Counted from the stretch's first letter, positions 7,213 through 14,658 are shown. The stretch: DNA of 17,479 bases from Phyllobacteriaceae bacterium (GCA_012517025.1 JAAYVT010000155.1:1-17479); one strand, 5' to 3'. Made by a program: numbers and translations. Notes: generated by a model not told the origin, from the sequence alone.

Positions 7213-7357
7213 GACGTCTCCTCGTCGGTGGAAGGGTCTCATGATCGGCGAGGCGGCGGCGTCTGACAAGCGGTCGATCGGGCGGCGAGGGGCGCGATTT
7301 GACGTCGCGGGACGGGATCGGCACTCTCGCGCCCGAAGCAACGACCGTCGGACCGAC

Positions 7358-9631
7358 ATGCGATCGCCTCTCCGCCGTCTCGCAGGCGCCCTCCTCGCCG
7401 CCCTGCTCATGCTCCCGCTCGGGTCGTACGCCGCGCCGGCGGCGGATCCCTACGCGCCGCGGCCGGAGGGCGCGATCGTCGCCGGTGGCCGCATCCACGA
7501 TCGGTCCGGGCTCGACGCGGCGGAGATCGAACGGCGGATCGACGCGCTGATGGCGCGGATGACGCTCGACGACAAGATCGGGCAGATGGTCGCCGACGGC
7601 TGGGACACCGACTTCGACGATCGCCGGGTGAGCGAAGGGCACATCGGTCTCCTCTCCGGCGTCGAGACGCCGGCGGAGACGGCGCGGCTGCAGACCCTGG
7701 CGCGGCGGTCGCGGCTCGGCATCCCGTTGATCTTCGCCCGCGACGCGCTGCACGGGTACCGGACCCTGGCGCCGGTGCCGCTCGGGTTGGCGGCGAGCTT
7801 CGACCCGGAGATCATCGCCGCGGCGGGTCGCTTCACCGGGCGCGAGGCGACCGGCCAGGGCATGCATCTGACCTTCTCGCCGATGGTCGATCTTACCCGC
7901 GACCCGCGTTGGGGGCGGGTGGTCGAAGGGCCGGGTGAGGATCCCCATCTCGCCCGCCTGTTCGCCCGGGCGATGGTCGACGGGCTCGCCGAGGGCGGGC
8001 TGCAGGCGACGCTCAAGCACTTCGTCGGCTACGGCGCGGTGCGGGCGGGGCGCGACTACGCCGAGGCGGAGATCTCGGTTTCGACCTTGCACGATCTCCA
8101 TCTGCCGCCGTTCCGGGCCGGGCTCGAGGCGGGAGCGCAGGTGGTGATGGCGTCGTTCTCGGTGCTGAACGGCGTGCCGGTCACCGCCGATCGCCGCCTT
8201 CTCACCAAGCTCCTGCGCGACGCTTGGGGGTTCGACGGGGTGGTGATCTCGGATTGGGACGCGGTGCGCGAGCTGATGCCGCACGGCGTCGCCGGCACTC
8301 CGGCGGAAGCGGTCGAAAAGGCGGTGACGGCCGGCGTCGACGTCGATCTGGCGAGCGGGCTCTACGCCAAGGAGTTGCCGGGGTTGGTGGCCTCCGGGCG
8401 GGTGCCGGTGGCGCGCGTCGACGAGGCGGTGCGGCGGATCCTCCGGGTCAAGTTCCGCTTCGGCCTGTTCGACGAGACGGTGACGCCGATCGTCGATCCG
8501 AAGGTGGCGGCGGGTGCGGCGGCGACGCCGGAGATTCGGGCGGCGGCGCTCGAGACGTCGCGGCGGTCGATCATCCTGCTCAAGAACGATCGCGACCTGT
8601 TGCCGCTGGTCCGCCCGCCGAAGCGGATCGCGGTGATCGGCGCAGCGGCGCGCGACGCCGCCGATCTGATGGGCTCGTGGGGGGCGAAGGGCGAGGAAAA
8701 GGACGTTCCGCTGTTCTTCGACGAGCTCCGGGCGCTGGTCGCGCGCTTCGGCGCCGAGGTGCGTTTCGCGCCGGGTTGCGACGACGCCTGCGTGAAGACC
8801 GGCGGCTTCGGCCGGGCGGTGCGGACGGCGGAACAAGCCGATCTGATCGTCGCGGTGCTCGGCGAGCCGTGGTACCTGACGGCGGAATCGACCTCGCGCA
8901 CCCGCCTCGGCCTGCCCAACCGGCAACAGGCGCTGCTCGACCGCTTGGCGGCGACCGGCAAGCCGATCGTGCTGGTGGTGCTCGCCGGGCGGCCGATGGT
9001 GATGGGCGAAGCCTGGCCGAAGGCGCGGGCGATCCTCTATGCCTTCTCGCCCGGAACGATGGGCGGGCGGGCGCTGGTCGACGTCATCACCGGCGCGGTG
9101 AACCCGTCGGGGCGGCTGCCGATGAGCCTGCCGCGTGCGGTCGGGCAATTGCCGTTCTCCTACGACATGCTGCCGACCGGACGGCCGCCGAAGCCGGACG
9201 ACGACCTCTCCGCGCGCTACGTCGACGAGGAGGTGACGCCGTTCCTGCCGTTCGGCCACGGCCTCTCCTACACCCGCTTCGCCTATTCCGATCTCGTGCT
9301 GTCGACGCCGACGGCGCGTCCGGGCGACACCGTCGGCGTGTCGGTGACGGTGCGCAACGTCGGGGCGCGGGCGGGGCGGGAGATCGTCCAGCTCTACGTT
9401 CACGACGTGGTCGCGGCGCGGTCGCGTCCGCTGCGGCAGTTGAAGGGGCTCGCCCGGGTCGATCTCGCCCCCGGCGAGGCGAAGCGGGTGCGGATCGACC
9501 TGCCGGTCGACGATCTCGCCTATGCCGACGACGACGGTCGGTGGGCGCTCGATCCCGGTCGCGTCGACGTGTTCGTCGGCGGGTCGTCGACGGCGACGAC
9601 GTCGGCTTCCTTCGAACTCGTCCGGCCGTGA
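7358..9631 (+). CDS. bglX: Secreted glycoside hydrolase family 3 beta-glucosidase, BglX type
   Basis: This encodes a 757-residue retaining glycosidase that removes terminal beta-linked sugars from oligosaccharides, probably in the periplasm. The signal peptide covers residues 1-26 (RRLAGALLAALLMLP then SYAA). The GH3 N-terminal domain (about 50-420) carries FARDALHGYRT, GRVVEGPGEDP, KHFVGYGAVRAGRDY and the catalytic nucleophile D299 in GVVISDWDAVRELMPHG. The C-terminal alpha/beta sandwich (about 430-640) and a fibronectin-III-like domain (about 660-750, GREIVQLYVHDV...LKGLARVDLAPGE) follow. The full length and domain order match E. coli BglX. The ATG at 7358 opens the signal peptide; no good ribosome site is seen. 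No sugar transporter or regulator is nearby, so the natural substrate is not evident. Confidence 0.93.
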   Translation: MRSPLRRLAGALLAALLMLPLGSYAAPAADPYAPRPEGAIVAGGRIHDRSGLDAAEIERRIDALMARMTLDDKIGQMVADGWDTDFDDRRVSEGHIGLLSGVETPAETARLQTLARRSRLGIPLIFARDALHGYRTLAPVPLGLAASFDPEIIAAAGRFTGREATGQGMHLTFSPMVDLTRDPRWGRVVEGPGEDPHLARLFARAMVDGLAEGGLQATLKHFVGYGAVRAGRDYAEAEISVSTLHDLHLPPFRAGLEAGAQVVMASFSVLNGVPVTADRRLLTKLLRDAWGFDGVVISDWDAVRELMPHGVAGTPAEAVEKAVTAGVDVDLASGLYAKELPGLVASGRVPVARVDEAVRRILRVKFRFGLFDETVTPIVDPKVAAGAAATPEIRAAALETSRRSIILLKNDRDLLPLVRPPKRIAVIGAAARDAADLMGSWGAKGEEKDVPLFFDELRALVARFGAEVRFAPGCDDACVKTGGFGRAVRTAEQADLIVAVLGEPWYLTAESTSRTRLGLPNRQQALLDRLAATGKPIVLVVLAGRPMVMGEAWPKARAILYAFSPGTMGGRALVDVITGAVNPSGRLPMSLPRAVGQLPFSYDMLPTGRPPKPDDDLSARYVDEEVTPFLPFGHGLSYTRFAYSDLVLSTPTARPGDTVGVSVTVRNVGARAGREIVQLYVHDVVAARSRPLRQLKGLARVDLAPGEAKRVRIDLPVDDLAYADDDGRWALDPGRVDVFVGGSSTATTSASFELVRP

Positions 9632-9675
9632 CCGGTGGCGATCTCGTCGCTCGTGAAAAGTGACACTTGTGAGCG

Positions 9676-9713
9676 AGCAGAAAAGAATTTCTGCTTCTCC
9701 ATCACCTTGGTGA
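9676..9713 (+). promoter_or_regulatory. Two dyads in the AT-rich gap before the PAS-GGDEF-EAL gene
   Basis: GCAGAAA, four bases, TTTCTGC is a perfect 7-bp dyad (9677-9694; a flanking A-T pair extends it to 9676-9695). TCACC, two bases, GGTGA is a perfect 5-bp dyad (9702-9713). They could be an end-of-bglX hairpin and an operator for the downstream gene. No T-run supports a classic terminator. Confidence 0.35.
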
Positions 9714-9791
9714 CGACGATTCGTCGGGGCGGGACCGGCGTGCGGGAGCGACGGGAGTTCCGGCGACGTCGTCACGGGGGAAGGAGACGCG

Positions 9792-11951
9792 ATGGCGAGA
9801 GGCGAGGGACGCACGGCGACCGCGAAAGCGCAGGACGGGAGCGATCTCCTCGACGCTCTGCTGGAAGCGATCGACTCCGTCCCCGACGGTTTCGTGCTCT
9901 ACGATGCCGACGATCGTCTGGTGTTGTGCAACCACGCCTTTCGCGCCTTCAATCCGGAACTGTCGGAGTTGCTGCGACCCGGCATCCCCTTTCGCGATTT
10001 GATCGCCGCCAAGGCCGCGGCGGCGTCGGGGGGGCGAGCGGCGGAGGAGGCGGAGCGGGCGCGATGCGGGGTCGACTGCGCCCCCGGTTGCGTCGACTGG
10101 ATCGAATGCCGTCACCGCACGCACGGACGGGCGCACGGGGTGATGTTCGAGACCACCGCCGACGGCCGGTGGATCCGGATCGACGAGCATCGCACCCCGA
10201 ACGGCATGACCGTCGGGTTGCGGACCGATCTCAGCGATCTGCGCGAGGTGCAAAGCCAGTTGGCGCGGTCGGAGGCGAAGTTCCGCACCCTCTTCGCGAT
10301 GGCCCCGATCGGGATCGTGCGGACCTCGCGGGCCGGGCGGATCGTCGACGCCAACCCGGCCTTCGCGGTGGTCACCGGATCCGGCCCCGACGATACGCGC
10401 GGCTTCTGCGATCTCTTCGAGGAGGGCGATCGCGACGAGGTGGCCGGCGATCTCGACCGTGGCTTCGACGACGGTCACTTCGGACCGGTGGAGCGGCGGC
10501 TGATCGGGCCGGAGGGCAGCGAGACGGTGCTGTCGCTCGAGGGCATGCGGGTGATCGGCGAGGACGGCATCCCCTATCTGTGGTCGATCCTGCAGGACGT
10601 GACCGAGCGCAAGCGCAGCGAGGCGCGGATCTGGCACGCCGCCCATCACGATTCGCTGACCGGTCTGCCCAATCGCAAGCGGCTCGCCGAGGTGTTGGAG
10701 GCGACGCTGACCGCCGGTACCGGCGCAGCGCTGTTCCTCGTCGACCTCGACAACTTCAAGACGGTCAACGACACCTTCGGCCATCAGGTCGGCGACGCCG
10801 TGCTGGTGGAGACGGCGCGGCGGTTGCGCGAGGCGGTTCGTCGCGAAGATTTCGTGGCGCGGCTCGGCGGCGACGAATTCGCGGTGGTGCTCGATGGGCC
10901 GCTCGACGACGGCGAGGCGTTGGCTTCGGCGGAGCGGCTGGTGGAGCGGCTGGGACGACGGGTGGTGCATCGCGGCCGGGCGATCCGGGTCGGCGCCAGC
11001 GTCGGCATGGCGCTGATGCCGGATCACGGCGAGGCCGGCGAGGAGCTGCTGCGGTCGGCCGACCACGCCCTCCTGGAGGCGAAGCGATCGGGGCGCAACC
11101 GCGTCACGGCGTTCACCAGGCCGCTCGGCATCGCCCGTCTCCGGCGGGTCGAGACGCGCGACACCATCGCCGAGGCGTTGGCGGCCGATCGCATCCGGCC
11201 GCACTACCAACCGATCGTCGAACTCGAGAGCGGTGAGATCCGCGGTTTCGAGGCGCTGTGCCGGGTGCGGCGCGGCGACGGCTTCGAGCCGCTGGCCTGC
11301 GAGGTGTTTCGCGACGCCGAGGTGGGACCGGCGCTCGCGGCGCGGATGGTCGAGCGGGTGTTCGCCGATCTCGAGGCGTGGAGCGCGGCGGGGTTCGACG
11401 TCGGGCGGATCGAACTCAACGTCTGCGACACCGACTTCGCCGACGCGAACTTCGAGGATCGCCTGCTCGACCGGCTGGCGCGCCGGCAGGACCTCGCGCC
11501 GATCGGGCTCGAGGTGACGGAGACGACGCTCCTCCACCTGCCGCACGCCGATCTGCCGCGGCGGTTGGAGCGGCTGCGGGCGCACGGGGTGGCGATCGCC
11601 CTCGACGATTTCGGCACCGGCCACGCCTCGCTGGTGCATCTGAAGACGCTGCCGATCGACCGGGTGAAGATCGATCGGTCGTTCGTGGCGGACGTGGTGT
11701 TCGATGCGGCCAGCCGAGCGATCGTCGAGGCGCAGGTGCGGCTCGGGCGCGGGCTCGGCAAAGAGGTGGTCGCGGAAGGGGTGGAGACCGTCGGCCAGTG
11801 CCGGGCGTTGCTCGATCTCGGCTGTCGCCTCGGTCAGGGCTGGTACTTCGCGCCGGCGATCGGGGCGGACGCTGTGGCCGATCTGCTCGCTTCCGGCGAA
11901 CGGTCCGTCGCGGCGGCGAAGCTTGGCAAGTTCGCGTCCGATCTGCGATAG
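9792..11951 (+). CDS. PAS-PAS-GGDEF-EAL cyclic-di-GMP turnover protein
   Basis: This encodes a 719-residue cytoplasmic signalling protein with no membrane segment. Order: PAS (about 20-145, with SVPDGFVLYDADDRLVLCNHAF), a second PAS (about 158-275, FRTLFAMAPIGIVRTSRAGRIVDANPAF), GGDEF (about 283-440), EAL (about 455-705). The diguanylate cyclase site GGDEF (359-363) is intact, with an inhibitory RxxD site at 350-353. The phosphodiesterase residues look intact: EAL at 487-489, N543, E574, DDFGTG (605-610), K626 in KID, AEGVET (661-666) and QGWYF. Both activities are therefore possible. The first PAS carries a Cys/His cluster (C92, C96, C100, C106, H108, H111, H115). GGAG lies five bases before the ATG. 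The TerB-like and amidotransferase genes follow closely. Confidence 0.95.
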   Translation: MARGEGRTATAKAQDGSDLLDALLEAIDSVPDGFVLYDADDRLVLCNHAFRAFNPELSELLRPGIPFRDLIAAKAAAASGGRAAEEAERARCGVDCAPGCVDWIECRHRTHGRAHGVMFETTADGRWIRIDEHRTPNGMTVGLRTDLSDLREVQSQLARSEAKFRTLFAMAPIGIVRTSRAGRIVDANPAFAVVTGSGPDDTRGFCDLFEEGDRDEVAGDLDRGFDDGHFGPVERRLIGPEGSETVLSLEGMRVIGEDGIPYLWSILQDVTERKRSEARIWHAAHHDSLTGLPNRKRLAEVLEATLTAGTGAALFLVDLDNFKTVNDTFGHQVGDAVLVETARRLREAVRREDFVARLGGDEFAVVLDGPLDDGEALASAERLVERLGRRVVHRGRAIRVGASVGMALMPDHGEAGEELLRSADHALLEAKRSGRNRVTAFTRPLGIARLRRVETRDTIAEALAADRIRPHYQPIVELESGEIRGFEALCRVRRGDGFEPLACEVFRDAEVGPALAARMVERVFADLEAWSAAGFDVGRIELNVCDTDFADANFEDRLLDRLARRQDLAPIGLEVTETTLLHLPHADLPRRLERLRAHGVAIALDDFGTGHASLVHLKTLPIDRVKIDRSFVADVVFDAASRAIVEAQVRLGRGLGKEVVAEGVETVGQCRALLDLGCRLGQGWYFAPAIGADAVADLLASGERSVAAAKLGKFASDLR

Positions 11952-11998
11952 TCGTCGCGAGGGGCTTCCACCGGAAGCTCGGACGACCCCGGACCGCG

Positions 11999-12508
11999 AT
12001 GCTGCAGACCCTGAAACGCCTCTTCACCGAACTCGTCGACCGTCAGACGGCGACGACCTTCGCCGACGACGATCCGCGTCTGGCGGTGGCCGCCCTGATG
12101 TGTCACGTCGTCGCCGCCGACGGGGTGGTGCGGCCGGCGGAGCGGCAGCGGATGATGGAGGAGCTGGCGCGGCGCTACGGGCTCGGCGCGGAGGACGCCC
12201 GCAGGCTCGCCGAGGCGGCGCGCCGGGCGGAATCGGAGACCGCCACCGTTCAACGGTTCACCGCCGGTCTGCAGCGCAGCCTGCCGCTCGCCGAGCGGCG
12301 GGAGATCGTCGCCTCGCTGTGGAAGCTGGTGTTCGCCGACGGCCATGCGCTCGAGTTCGAGGACGCGGTGGTCGGACGGATCGCCGAAATGCTCGGGATC
12401 GAGGCACACGAGCGGATCGCGCTGCGCAAGACGGTCGAGGCGGACTGCGAGGAAGAGGCGATGCGGGCGGCGGAGGGGCTTCGCGAAGACGCGAAGACCA
12501 CGCCGTGA
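11999..12508 (+). CDS. TerB-like (tellurite resistance TerB/COG4103) family protein
   Basis: This encodes a 169-residue all-helical protein. The TerB signature appears twice: ALMCHVVAADGVVRPAERQRM near residues 33-53, and LWKLVFADGHALEFEDAVVGRIAEMLGI in the second half. Both show the acidic DG...E pattern thought to bind metal. Stand-alone proteins of this group are common in alphaproteobacteria, and their job is unsettled despite the tellurite label; nothing else of a ter operon is here. The ATG at 11999 follows a 47-bp gap that holds a small perfect hairpin (GCTTCC-ACC-GGAAGC, 11964-11978) but no good ribosome site. Its stop overlaps the amidotransferase start (GTGA), so the two are translationally coupled. 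Confidence 0.85.
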   Translation: MLQTLKRLFTELVDRQTATTFADDDPRLAVAALMCHVVAADGVVRPAERQRMMEELARRYGLGAEDARRLAEAARRAESETATVQRFTAGLQRSLPLAERREIVASLWKLVFADGHALEFEDAVVGRIAEMLGIEAHERIALRKTVEADCEEEAMRAAEGLREDAKTTP

Positions 12509-13212
12509 CCACCGAGGAACCGGCCCCGATCCTGATCGTCCTGCATCAGGAGACCTCCTCTCCGGGGCGGATCGGCGAGATGTTGATCCGCCGCGGCCAT
12601 CGCCTCGACGTCCGCCGCCCGCGCTACGGCGACCCGCTGCCGACGACCCTCGCCGGTCATGCCGGCGCGGTGGTGTTCGGCGGGCCGATGAGCGCCAACG
12701 ACGACGACGAGTGGCTGCGCCGGGAGATCGACTGGATCGGCGTGCCGCTCGCCGAGGAGAAGCCGTTTCTCGGCATCTGCCTCGGCGCGCAGATGATGGT
12801 GCGCCATCTCGGCGGACGGGTGGAGCGCCATCCGCGCGGCGCGCTGGAGGTCGGCTGGTTCCCGCTGGAGCCGACCGGCGAGGGGCGGCGGCTGATGTCG
12901 CACTGGCCGAGCCGGGTCTATCAGTGGCATCGCGAGGGCTTCGAGGTTCCCGCCGGAGCGCGTCTGCTCGCCGAGGGCGACGCGTTTCCCCATCAGGCGA
13001 TCGCGGTCGGACGGCGTGCCTTCGGCATCCAGTTCCATCCCGAGCTGACGCTGGCGATGATGCATCGCTGGACGGTCCGGGCGCTCGCCCGCATGGAAGG
13101 ACAAGGCGTGCAGTCGCGCCGCCAGCACTTCGACGGCCGTGAGCTGCACGACCGCCAGATGCGGACCTGGGCGGAGCGGTTCCTCGATCTGTGGCTGGCC
13201 CCGGCCGGCTGA
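12505..13212 (+). CDS. Class I glutamine amidotransferase (GMP-synthase-like GATase1 domain)
   Basis: This encodes a 235-residue stand-alone GATase1 protein. The catalytic triad is visible: the nucleophile C92 in FLGICLGAQMM, and H178 and E180 in FGIQFHPELT. GGPMSANDDD forms the usual oxyanion-side loop. These proteins release ammonia from glutamine for a partner synthase, or act as gamma-glutamyl peptidases. No synthetase domain is fused or nearby, so the acceptor is unknown. The GTG start at 12505 overlaps the TerB-like stop, and reading frames extending further upstream are out-of-frame shadows of the earlier genes. A hairpin with a 12-pair stem follows the stop. Confidence 0.9.
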   Translation: MTTEEPAPILIVLHQETSSPGRIGEMLIRRGHRLDVRRPRYGDPLPTTLAGHAGAVVFGGPMSANDDDEWLRREIDWIGVPLAEEKPFLGICLGAQMMVRHLGGRVERHPRGALEVGWFPLEPTGEGRRLMSHWPSRVYQWHREGFEVPAGARLLAEGDAFPHQAIAVGRRAFGIQFHPELTLAMMHRWTVRALARMEGQGVQSRRQHFDGRELHDRQMRTWAERFLDLWLAPAG

Positions 13213-13225
13213 GCCGGAAAGCGAA

Positions 13226-13259
13226 GACCCCGCCGCCTCGGGGGGAGGGCGACGGGGTC
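13226..13259 (+). terminator. Terminator-like hairpin after the amidotransferase gene
   Basis: GACCCCG pairs with CGGGGTC. After one mismatch CGCC pairs with GGCG, and then a weak G-T closes the loop. It begins 14 bases after the stop codon. The tail is only GTTCGTATT, so termination strength is uncertain. Confidence 0.5.
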
Positions 13260-13382
13260 GGTTCGTATTCGGGGGATCGTGACTTGCGTATCCGAGGGGG
13301 GACTCGGGTTCTCACTCGCTCGTCGCAGCCGGACGGCCCGCCACCGGTCCCGACGAACCGGGGGGATTGGGGGGCTCGGGGG
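13240..13382 (+). repeat. Cluster of plus-strand G-tracts, possible G-quadruplex region
   Basis: G-runs lie at 13240-13245, 13247-13249, 13254-13257, 13271-13275, 13296-13301, 13306-13308, 13360-13365, 13369-13374 and 13378-13382. Comparable C-runs are nearly absent from the same strand. The last three are separated by only three bases each. The skew is seen directly; quadruplex folding is inference. Confidence 0.55.
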
Positions 13383-13585
13383 TCCGGCTCGTCTCGGTGG
13401 ATCGAACCGTCCGTTGCGATGGTGGGAGATTGCAGGGCCAACGTGGCCCGGCCTTGACCGAATTCCGGCGAAAATTCGGCATCGATCACGAATTCCGGAG
13501 GACGTGGCGGACCGATCACGCCGGCGCCGGGGGGCCGGCTCCGGCACGCTCCCGCCGGGGGTGACGGTTCGACCGTATCGATAGT

Positions 13586-13604
13586 TCGAAAGTTTCGCTT
13601 TCGA
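13586..13604. promoter_or_regulatory. Candidate LuxR-type operator upstream of luxR
   Basis: TCGAAAG, five bases, CTTTCGA is a perfect 7-bp-arm dyad of 19 bp, close to the 18-20 bp of known lux boxes. Its centre lies about 47 bases before the transcription start predicted from the promoter at 13608-13635. The bases do not match the CTG...CAG lux-box consensus, so the assignment rests on position and size. Confidence 0.4.
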
Positions 13605-13607
13605 CGG

Positions 13608-13635
13608 TTGACCGCGCCGTCGTCAGGCCTATCGT
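13608..13635 (+). promoter_or_regulatory. Candidate luxR promoter
   Basis: TTGACC (13608-13613) and TATCGT (13630-13635) are separated by 16 bases. Transcription would start near 13642, giving a leader of about 117 nt. A TATAGG at 13694 is an alternative -10 but lacks a -35 partner. Confidence 0.4.
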
Positions 13636-13758
13636 TCTTCGTTTACGGAAGACGCCGAAACGAGGTCTTTTCTCTTCGTTCACGCTTCTCCCGTATAGGA
13701 CGACGAGACCGTCCGGAAGAGGCGGCAACATCGAACCATCGAGTCGGCAACGCTTTCC

Positions 13759-14484
13759 ATGAACCGTCTGCAGAGCGCGCTGGACTTCATCGAAGCGATT
13801 TCTCGGCAATCCGACGTCGACGCGATGTTGGAGCAGCTTCGACGCGTCGTCGGACGATTCGGATTCGAGTCCTTTCTCCTCACCGGCGTGCCCGATCCCG
13901 GACGGCGAATCGACGGCTACATCATGCTGTCGGGCTGGAATCAGGGCTGGCTCGATCGCTACGTCGCGGAGGATTACGTCCAGGTCGACCCGATCGCCCG
14001 GCGTCTGCAGACCGCCACCGATCCCTTCGTGTGGTCGGAGGCGACCGCGGGGTTGGACCTCTCGGCAGCGGCGTCGCGGGTGATGGACGAGGCGTCCGGC
14101 TTCGGCATGAAGGACGGCCTGTGCGTGCCGTTGTGTGATCTCGACGGTCGGCGGTCGGTGCTGTCGCTGGCGGCGCGGACGATCGATCTGGCGCCGGCCG
14201 ACAAGGGGGTTCTGCATCTCGTCGGCATGTATGCCCAAAATCGCATCCGCGAGATGATCGAGGCCCGTCGCGAGGCGGCGGAGAGCCGATCGGTGCTGTC
14301 GCCGCGCGAGCGCGAGTGTCTGCAATGGACCGCCGCCGGCAAGACCTCGTGGGAGATCTCGGCGATCCTCCACCTGTCGCAGAGCACCACCGACGGCTAC
14401 ATCGCCTCGGCCACCCGCAAGCTCGGCGCCACCAACCGCACCCAGGCGGTGGCGGTCGGCATTCGCCGCGGCCTCATTCAGTGA
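13759..14484 (+). CDS. LuxR-family quorum-sensing transcriptional regulator
   Basis: This encodes a 241-residue regulator that binds an acyl-homoserine lactone and then DNA. The N-terminal autoinducer domain (about 15-165) keeps the ligand-pocket residues of the family in order: W60 (SGWNQGW), Y68, D77-P78 (VQVDPIARR), W92 (DPFVWSEA) and G114/G116. The C-terminal helix-turn-helix (about 178-241) begins LSPRERECLQWTAAGKTSWEISAILHLSQST and ends TRKLGATNRTQAVAVGIRRGLI. The recognition helix reads STTDGYIASATRKL, where most relatives have TV and an H. No strong ribosome site precedes the ATG. The pocket region around DYVQVDPIARRLQTATDPFVWSEA resembles BjaR/RpaR of rhizobia from memory. The luxI partner follows 174 bp downstream on the same strand. 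Confidence 0.93.
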   Translation: MNRLQSALDFIEAISRQSDVDAMLEQLRRVVGRFGFESFLLTGVPDPGRRIDGYIMLSGWNQGWLDRYVAEDYVQVDPIARRLQTATDPFVWSEATAGLDLSAAASRVMDEASGFGMKDGLCVPLCDLDGRRSVLSLAARTIDLAPADKGVLHLVGMYAQNRIREMIEARREAAESRSVLSPRERECLQWTAAGKTSWEISAILHLSQSTTDGYIASATRKLGATNRTQAVAVGIRRGLIQ

Positions 14485-14658
14485 GAGAATCGGCACAGTA
14501 TCCACAACCATGACGACTGTCCGGTTGTGAATGTATACATTAACCAATCGTTCATTGTGTGCACGGAATCCGGGATCATCTTCCTCGTGACCCGTCGGCG
14601 GCGATTCCCGTCGAAGGGCGGCGCCGACGTCGGCGCCGGAGACAACGAGGACGACGAG
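14485..14658 (+). promoter_or_regulatory. luxR-luxI intergenic regulatory region
   Basis: The first 90 bases are clearly AT-richer than the surroundings. A possible promoter is ATGACG (14510-14515), 18 bases, TATACA (14534-14539). Three dyads lie here: CACAACC-N13-GGTTGTG (14503-14529), which spans the -35; the 12-bp palindrome AATGTATACATT (14530-14541), which covers the -10; and a 20-bp palindrome at 14619-14638. The first two would suit a repressor; this is inferred from position. Confidence 0.45.
14619..14638. repeat. Perfect 20-bp palindrome in the luxI leader
   Basis: Arm CGGCGCCGAC is followed at once by its reverse complement, ending 20 bases before the luxI ATG and 8 bases before the GAGG ribosome site. 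It could be an operator of lux-box length or an mRNA structure limiting luxI translation. It shares GGCGCCGACGTCG with the terminator arm at 2089-2101. Confidence 0.6.

Larger units (their letters stand above)
13213..13758. other. 546-bp gene-free region before luxR
   Basis: No credible gene is seen on either strand. From left to right it holds a terminator-like hairpin (13226-13259), a run of G-tracts on the plus strand (13240-13382), a 22-bp dyad CCGAATT-N8-AATTCGG (13458-13479) with a third AATTCCGG copy near 13490, and a dyad-plus-promoter arrangement for luxR (13586-13635). Confidence 0.6.

Noticed and set aside
7299..7327. TTGACG followed after 17 bases by CACTCT as a bglX promoter
   Set aside because: The -35 match is good but the -10 is too poor to claim.
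6629..9814. A 1061-codon minus-strand open frame antisense to bglX
   Set aside because: It is the expected shadow of a high-GC gene: the product is a low-complexity R/H/P/D-rich string with no domain, while the plus strand encodes a full GH3 enzyme. It also runs across the DUF2794 gene.
9702..11639. A 645-codon minus-strand open frame antisense to the PAS-GGDEF-EAL gene
   Set aside because: It has no recognisable motif and mirrors the codon bias of the real gene on the other strand.
14527..14658. A 44-codon N-terminal extension of LuxI from a GTG
   Set aside because: It crosses the promoter dyads, is not LuxI-like, and the ATG at 14659 has a good ribosome site and a family-typical beginning.
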